A stretch of 17,418 nucleotides of DNA from Xanthobacteraceae bacterium (lineage in GTDB: Bacteria > Pseudomonadota > Alphaproteobacteria > Rhizobiales > Xanthobacteraceae). Both the position numbers and the translations under genes were made by a program. Of the stretch, positions 14,134 to 17,418 are shown one piece after another. The stretch's first letter is position 1. Every line of letters starts with the position of its first letter. Below the pieces are notes generated by a model. That model had not been told where the DNA came from, did not search any database, and worked only from the letters and a program-made list of their open reading frames with translations. The stretch is taken from the NCBI GenBank assembly GCA_025929595.1, contig JAICQA010000020.1:1-17418 (forward strand), written 5' to 3'.

Positions 14134-15360
14134 TCACGCGCCGTATTCGGCGAGCCGGAGTCCGGTGAACTGCCAGCGGTGCGGTGGATAGAAGAAATTT
14201 CGATAGGTGACGCGAGCGTGGTCTTGCGGAGTCGCGACCGATGAGCCGCGCAGCACCATCTGGTTGACCATGAACTTGCCGTTGTATTCGCCGATCGCGC
14301 CTTCGGGCGCGCGATAGCCGGGGTAGGGAAGATAGGCGCTTCGCGTCCATTGCCAGACGATGCCGTAGGCATCGCCAAGCAACTCGCCGCGCGCGGCGAC
14401 CTCCCACTCTGATTCAGTCGGAAGGTGCTTGCCCGCCCAGCGCGCGAAGGCGTCGGCCTCGTAGTAACTGACGTGACAAACCGGCGCGTCGGGATCGACG
14501 GGCCGCGATCCACCAAGTCCGAACGCAAACCACGCGCCGTCCTTCTCTTCCCAGTAAGCGGGCGCCCGCCAGTCTTCGGACTGTACGACGGCCGCCGCGT
14601 CCGACAACCAGAGAGACGGCGTCGCGTATCCGCCGTCCTGCATGAATTCGAGCCACTCGCCGTTGGTGACCAATGAGCGGCGGATCTTCATCGGCTCGAT
14701 CAGCTCGCGATGTGCGGGCGTCTCGTTGTCGAAATGGAAGCCGTCGCCCTTGTGACCGATGAAATGGATGCCGGCCGGCAGCGGCACATATTCGTTCGCG
14801 CTTGAGCCCTTCGGCATCGACCATGCCGCGTCGTAAACGGGATCGGTCGGATTCTGGAAAAACGCGTGCAGGATGTCGGTGAGGATCAGTTCCTGATGCT
14901 GCTGCTCGTGGTGCAGGCCGATCTCCAGCACCGGCGCGATCGCTTCGAATTGCGCGGGCGTCGCTTCCTCGATGAGGCGTTCGACCGCAGCGTCAACATG
15001 CGCGCGATAGGCGGCGACGTCTTCGACCGTCGGCCGTGTGATGAGGCCGCGCTTCGGCCGCGCGTGGCGCGGGCCGGCGGCGACATAATATGAGTTGAAC
15101 AGGAAGGCGAAGCGTTCGTCGAAGGGCTCGTAGCCGGGGACGTTCGGCGCGAGCACAAACTGCTCGAAGAACCAGGTCGTATGCGCGCGATGCCATTTGG
15201 CGGGGCTCGCATCCGCCATCGACTGGATCTGCTGGTCCTCCGCCGACAGCGGAGCCGCGCGACGGTCGCTTTCGGCACGAACCATGCGGAACGCGTCGAT
15301 CCAGCGCTCCCGGCTCACAGCGTCGGCATCCGAGCGCAATCGTTGGGATGAACGGCTCAT
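14134..15360 (-). CDS. egtB: Ergothioneine biosynthesis protein EgtB (hercynylcysteine-type sulfoxide synthase)
   Basis: A 408-residue non-haem iron enzyme. The N-terminal DinB-like helical domain supplies three His ligands: His60 in WHRAHTTWFFE, and His151 and His155 in HEQQHQE. The C-terminal formylglycine-generating-enzyme/sulfatase-modifying domain includes PLPAGIHFIGH (193-203), LPTESEWEVAARG (313-325), the YLPYPGYR loop and TYRNFFYPPHRWQFTGLRLAEYG at the end. EgtB joins hercynine to a thiol (gamma-glutamylcysteine or cysteine) with O2. The sequence alone does not settle which thiol. The start ATG at 15360 has GGGGAGA upstream. A TTG start further out adds a non-homologous tail and was rejected. 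It is the first gene of the egtB-egtD pair. No egtA, egtC or egtE is next to it. Confidence 0.94.
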   Translation of the reverse strand: MSRSSQRLRSDADAVSRERWIDAFRMVRAESDRRAAPLSAEDQQIQSMADASPAKWHRAHTTWFFEQFVLAPNVPGYEPFDERFAFLFNSYYVAAGPRHARPKRGLITRPTVEDVAAYRAHVDAAVERLIEEATPAQFEAIAPVLEIGLHHEQQHQELILTDILHAFFQNPTDPVYDAAWSMPKGSSANEYVPLPAGIHFIGHKGDGFHFDNETPAHRELIEPMKIRRSLVTNGEWLEFMQDGGYATPSLWLSDAAAVVQSEDWRAPAYWEEKDGAWFAFGLGGSRPVDPDAPVCHVSYYEADAFARWAGKHLPTESEWEVAARGELLGDAYGIVWQWTRSAYLPYPGYRAPEGAIGEYNGKFMVNQMVLRGSSVATPQDHARVTYRNFFYPPHRWQFTGLRLAEYGA

Positions 15361-15629
15361 CGGCTCTCTCCCCGCTTCTACTCTTACGCCGCGACCCGGC
15401 CGCAAGACGCATTGGGCCAATCAGGGTAACGACTTTGAATGGTCAGAAGTTCCAGGTTTTGCTTATACGCTCCATCATATTCGCACCCGCCTCGGCGCTG
15501 TTACATGGGTTCGGTCAGTATGAAGAAAAGGACCGCGCTGAACGTCTTAGGCGCGCTCGATCCTGATTCCATCACATAGCCGCCCCATCGCCTGCTGCCC
15601 TCGGTCGGCTCCCGGAGACGAAAAGCCGC
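15361..15629. other. Intergenic region upstream of egtB
   Basis: A 269-nt stretch without a supportable gene. It must hold the egtB promoter (minus strand) and the 3' end of the yciI-like transcript. TATAAG-like hexamers are present near 15460, but I cannot pick a promoter with confidence. No strong terminator hairpin with a T-run is visible. Confidence 0.4.
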
Positions 15630-15917
15630 TCAGCCAAGGAGAAATTTCAACCGGTCATCGGCATTCGATGGCGCGACTTCGAGAATTTCTGCGGTCACGA
15701 TTTTTTCCGCCACGAACGGATCATCATTCACCCGACGCTGCAGCTCCGACAGCGAGGCATTCTGCGCCACGATCGCGCCGCCCAGATTGGGCTGAAGCGT
15801 CCCGACCAGCAGGAATACGCCGTCGTCCAACCCACTTTTGATCCATGCCTTGTGGCCGTCCATAAGCCGGGCGGCGCGGCCTTTGTCGCCGGAAAACCTG
15901 AGCAGCACGATGAACAT
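15630..15917 (-). CDS. YciI-like protein
   Basis: A 95-residue protein with the alpha/beta ferredoxin-like YciI fold. It begins MFIVLLRFSGDKG, has a His22 in the first helix (LMDGHKAWI), a LVGTLQP strand, a helix with the DDPF motif (65-68), and a closing strand KIVTAEILEVAP. YciI-like proteins are small, often dimeric, and are suspected enzymes with a His/Asp pair. The family's cellular roles are mostly unknown. The ATG at 15917 is preceded by AAGGAGG about 10 nt upstream. The longer open frame upstream overlaps the tetR gene and has no matching character. The gene is 28 nt after tetR and very likely in one operon with it, so it may be the regulated output. Confidence 0.85.
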   Translation of the reverse strand: MFIVLLRFSGDKGRAARLMDGHKAWIKSGLDDGVFLLVGTLQPNLGGAIVAQNASLSELQRRVNDDPFVAEKIVTAEILEVAPSNADDRLKFLLG

Positions 15918-15945
15918 CGCGGGTCGTCCTCCTTCTGGCGCGCGA

Positions 15946-16536
15946 TCACCGAGTCGCGGCGCGCGCTGTGTCTTCGGTTTGTGATTGCAACCATTCGTGC
16001 AGCTGCCTGGCTTCCTGCCGGATGAACTTCTCATCGCGAAAGGCGCTTGCCAGCGTGGCGACTCCCTGAGTGCGGGCAAGGAGATGCATCGCCAGCGCGT
16101 CCGCGTCCCTTTTGCGGCCGAGCAACTCGAACTGCCTGCGCAGCCAGGTGCGAAACAGCGTGAACAGCTCGTTCGCTTCGGGCCGCGAGGGATGATCGAG
16201 CTTCGCGAGCTCCGTGCACAGCGTACCGACCGGGCAGCCGTAACGCTTTATGTCGGCCCGGTTGTCGATCAGAATATCAATGAAGCTCCGGATGCGATCC
16301 GCGGGGGTCTCCCCCTCGAGCTGCCATCGATCGAGCATCCGTCGGGTTGCGGCGAGACGCGCGCCGACGACGGCGTCCAGAATCTCGTCCTTGGTTCGGA
16401 AATGGTAGTAAAAATTTCCGCGCGAAATCTGCACGACATCGGCAATGTCGGAAAACGACGTGTGCTCGTAGCCACCCCGATAGAACAGCCGGTCGGCGGC
16501 TTCGACGATCTGATCGCGGGTCGTTCTGTTGCTCAT
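15946..16536 (-). CDS. TetR/AcrR family transcriptional regulator
   Basis: A 196-residue protein of normal family length. The N-terminal HTH (about 7-53) reads TRDQIVEAADRLFYRGGYEH, then TSFSDIADVVQISRGNFYYHFRTKDEIL, the classic TetR DNA-binding signature. The ligand domain contains YGCPVGTLCTELAKLD (99-114), a segment found in several TetR subgroups, with Cys101 and Cys107 as possible thiol or electrophile sensors (inference). The start ATG at 16536 begins MSNRTTRDQI. Two 18-bp dyads upstream, one inside the promoter, point to autorepression. It is first in an operon with a YciI-like gene. The ligand is unknown. Confidence 0.92.
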   Translation of the reverse strand: MSNRTTRDQIVEAADRLFYRGGYEHTSFSDIADVVQISRGNFYYHFRTKDEILDAVVGARLAATRRMLDRWQLEGETPADRIRSFIDILIDNRADIKRYGCPVGTLCTELAKLDHPSRPEANELFTLFRTWLRRQFELLGRKRDADALAMHLLARTQGVATLASAFRDEKFIRQEARQLHEWLQSQTEDTARAATR

Positions 16537-16561
16537 AGAGCCAAGTCACTCCCGCATAGCC

Positions 16562-16579
16562 GTAGGACGTTCGCCCTAT
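16562..16579. promoter_or_regulatory. Imperfect TetR operator dyad O2
   Basis: GTAGGAC-GTTC-GCCCTAT has the same half-site, spacer length and overall size as the perfect dyad 3 bp away, with two mismatches between the arms. The centres are 21 bp apart, two helical turns, so two dimers could bind one DNA face. It lies just downstream of the predicted -10 of the tetR promoter. Confidence 0.6.
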
Positions 16580-16608
16580 TTAGTAGGGCAATCGCCCTAC
16601 ACGGTCAA
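16580..16608 (-). promoter_or_regulatory. Predicted sigma70-type promoter of the tetR-yciI operon
   Basis: On the minus strand TTGACC (16608-16603) is followed by a 17-bp spacer and TACTAA (16585-16580). The -35 is good and the -10 is poor, 3 of 6 to consensus. The perfect dyad O1 occupies the spacer, which would let the repressor block RNA polymerase directly. Confidence 0.5.
16583..16600. promoter_or_regulatory. Perfect TetR operator dyad O1
   Basis: GTAGGGC-AATC-GCCCTAC is a perfect 7-bp inverted repeat with a 4-nt centre, immediately upstream of tetR and between its predicted -35 and -10. Assigning it to this TetR protein is inference from position and symmetry. Confidence 0.72.
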
Positions 16609-16618
16609 GAGCATGGCG

Positions 16619-16654
16619 AAAACAAAAAGCCCCCGTGCTTATGCACGGGGGCTT
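16619..16654 (-). terminator. Intrinsic terminator of the demethylase-family gene
   Basis: A perfect 12-bp stem (16627-16638 with 16643-16654) and a TTAT loop are followed, in the minus direction, by TTTTTGTTTT. It sits 30 nt past the stop of the LigM-like gene and just before the tetR promoter, insulating the two units. The plus side is also T-rich but less so. Confidence 0.92.
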
Positions 16655-16684
16655 ATTCTCTCTTTCGCTATGGGGCGGGCGTAA

Positions 16685-17418
16685 TCAGCTCGCCTTCGCG
16701 GTGCGCCAGCCCTGGTGATAGGTCTCGCGCGCCTGCGAGGCATAGGGCGTCGGGCCGACCTCAACCTTGAGCTCGAGCTGCTTGTGGCGCTCGACGGTCG
16801 TCTTCTTGGTGCCGCCGTTCTCCTCGCCCCATACCAGCGTGAGCTGCGTGCCGGGCTTGGCGAACTGCTCCTCGACAAAGCCGAGCGAGAGCATCTTGCG
16901 CTCGTTGAAGCTGTAGCCGGAGAACATGGAAGCGCCGACCACCTTGCCGCCGCTCATGATCGAGTCGAAGGAGCTCGACGCATAGTTGGAGAGCGGCAGG
17001 TCGATGAACTTGTAGTTCTGACCCGCGGGCGCGAACATCGATGCGAACACCTTGACGACATCCTCGTCCTTCCAGGCGAAGGTCACCTTGGTGCGATTCA
17101 CCTTGCCTTCCATCGCCTTCAGTGCGTCGCTGCCGATGAAGTCGTGGTCGAACTTGGTGAAGCCCTCGTAGCCGAGCTCATACGGGGTCGTGTAGTAGTC
17201 CTCGACATTCTTCGAGACGAAGCTGCCGCCGAGCCCGGCGTTCGCTTCATAGCTCGTGATCGGCAGCCACTCGCGATAAGCCTTGAGCTTGTCGCCGGAG
17301 TAGATCGCGGGGACCGGCGACGGGATCCAGCCGGACTCGAGCGTGTTGGTCGCGTAAGCGCGGGCGCCGACCTGCACGATGCCGAAGTCCTTGCCGGCTT
17401 CGAGGATCGCGTTGCGGA
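16685..17418 (-). CDS. LigM/DesA-like tetrahydrofolate-dependent demethylase (GcvT family), 5' end outside window
   Basis: The frame is open to the right edge and 243 C-terminal residues are visible, about half of the expected protein. The segment begins RNAILEAGKDFGIVQVGARAY and continues with NTLESGWIPSPVPAIYSG, KLKAYREWLP, YTTPYELGYEGFTKFDHDFIG, LVWGEENGGT and a final strand, matching the C-terminal half of aminomethyltransferase-fold proteins such as vanillate/3-O-methylgallate O-demethylase LigM and syringate O-demethylase DesA. Those enzymes move an aryl methyl group to tetrahydrofolate in the cytoplasm. DMSP demethylase and other GcvT relatives share the fold, so the substrate is open. 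The N-terminal residues that would decide it lie outside the window. It ends in a strong hairpin terminator and is separate from the tetR unit. Confidence 0.85.
   Translation of the reverse strand, partial: RNAILEAGKDFGIVQVGARAYATNTLESGWIPSPVPAIYSGDKLKAYREWLPITSYEANAGLGGSFVSKNVEDYYTTPYELGYEGFTKFDHDFIGSDALKAMEGKVNRTKVTFAWKDEDVVKVFASMFAPAGQNYKFIDLPLSNYASSSFDSIMSGGKVVGASMFSGYSFNERKMLSLGFVEEQFAKPGTQLTLVWGEENGGTKKTTVERHKQLELKVEVGPTPYASQARETYHQGWRTAKAS

Noticed and set aside
12296..14191. Long plus-strand open frame of 631 codons antisense to the FAH and egtD genes
   Set aside because: It is a shadow frame produced by GC-rich codon positions. It crosses two well-supported genes, has no domain signature, and is rich in Arg, Ala, Asp and His runs.
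1..17418. CRISPR array, tRNA, rRNA or complete insertion sequence
   Set aside because: No regularly spaced direct repeats, cloverleaf, rRNA motifs or transposase frame were seen.

Overview
The window is high-GC DNA that looks chromosomal and alphaproteobacterial. The Rhizobiales (Bradyrhizobium, Xanthobacteraceae or Rhodoplanes-like) are the best guess. That rests on GC-rich codon use, the GTCATGCCCGGG-type palindromic intergenic repeats, and the gene families present. The assignment is inference, since there is no rRNA or other marker here. Genes sit in short same-strand operons. Both window edges cut a gene.

Left part (1-7689), molybdenum cofactor and redox enzyme maturation. A multi-cluster 4Fe-4S protein, truncated at the left edge, converges on a three-gene minus-strand operon. 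Read 5' to 3' the operon is a degenerate MoeA-like protein, a MoeA fused to a periplasmic-binding-protein-like domain, and a secreted seven-bladed WD40 protein with a C-terminal cytochrome c domain. Diverging from this operon are tusA (sulfur carrier) and a DHDPS/NAL-superfamily gene. Ferredoxin clusters, molybdenum insertion, sulfur transfer and a periplasmic c-type haem protein together suggest assembly of, and electron flow from, a molybdoenzyme. Formate dehydrogenase is the likeliest, but no such catalytic subunit is in view.

Middle part (7690-12196), accessory region. A gene-poor 764-bp interval holds palindromic repeats. It is followed by a minus-strand unit: an ATPase-less TPR/LuxR-type regulator, two tandem 76-78-bp palindromic elements, a candidate operator dyad, a six-helix membrane protein and a SAM methyltransferase. 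A second palindromic repeat lies upstream of the regulator.

Right part (12197-15360), ergothioneine. egtB and egtD form a tight minus-strand pair, followed by a fumarylacetoacetate-hydrolase-family gene.

Right end (15630-17418). A TetR regulator and a YciI-like protein form a minus-strand operon. Its promoter carries two 18-bp dyads, one of them placed between the -35 and -10. A strong hairpin terminator insulates it from an upstream LigM/DesA/GcvT-like demethylase gene that runs off the right edge.

The least explained signals are: the twin palindromes at 10113-10278, which differ at four stem positions with every change matched on the opposite arm; the MoeA/degenerate-MoeA/WD40-cytochrome operon; and the branched repeat at 7707-7904. 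No tRNA, rRNA, CRISPR array or complete insertion sequence was seen.
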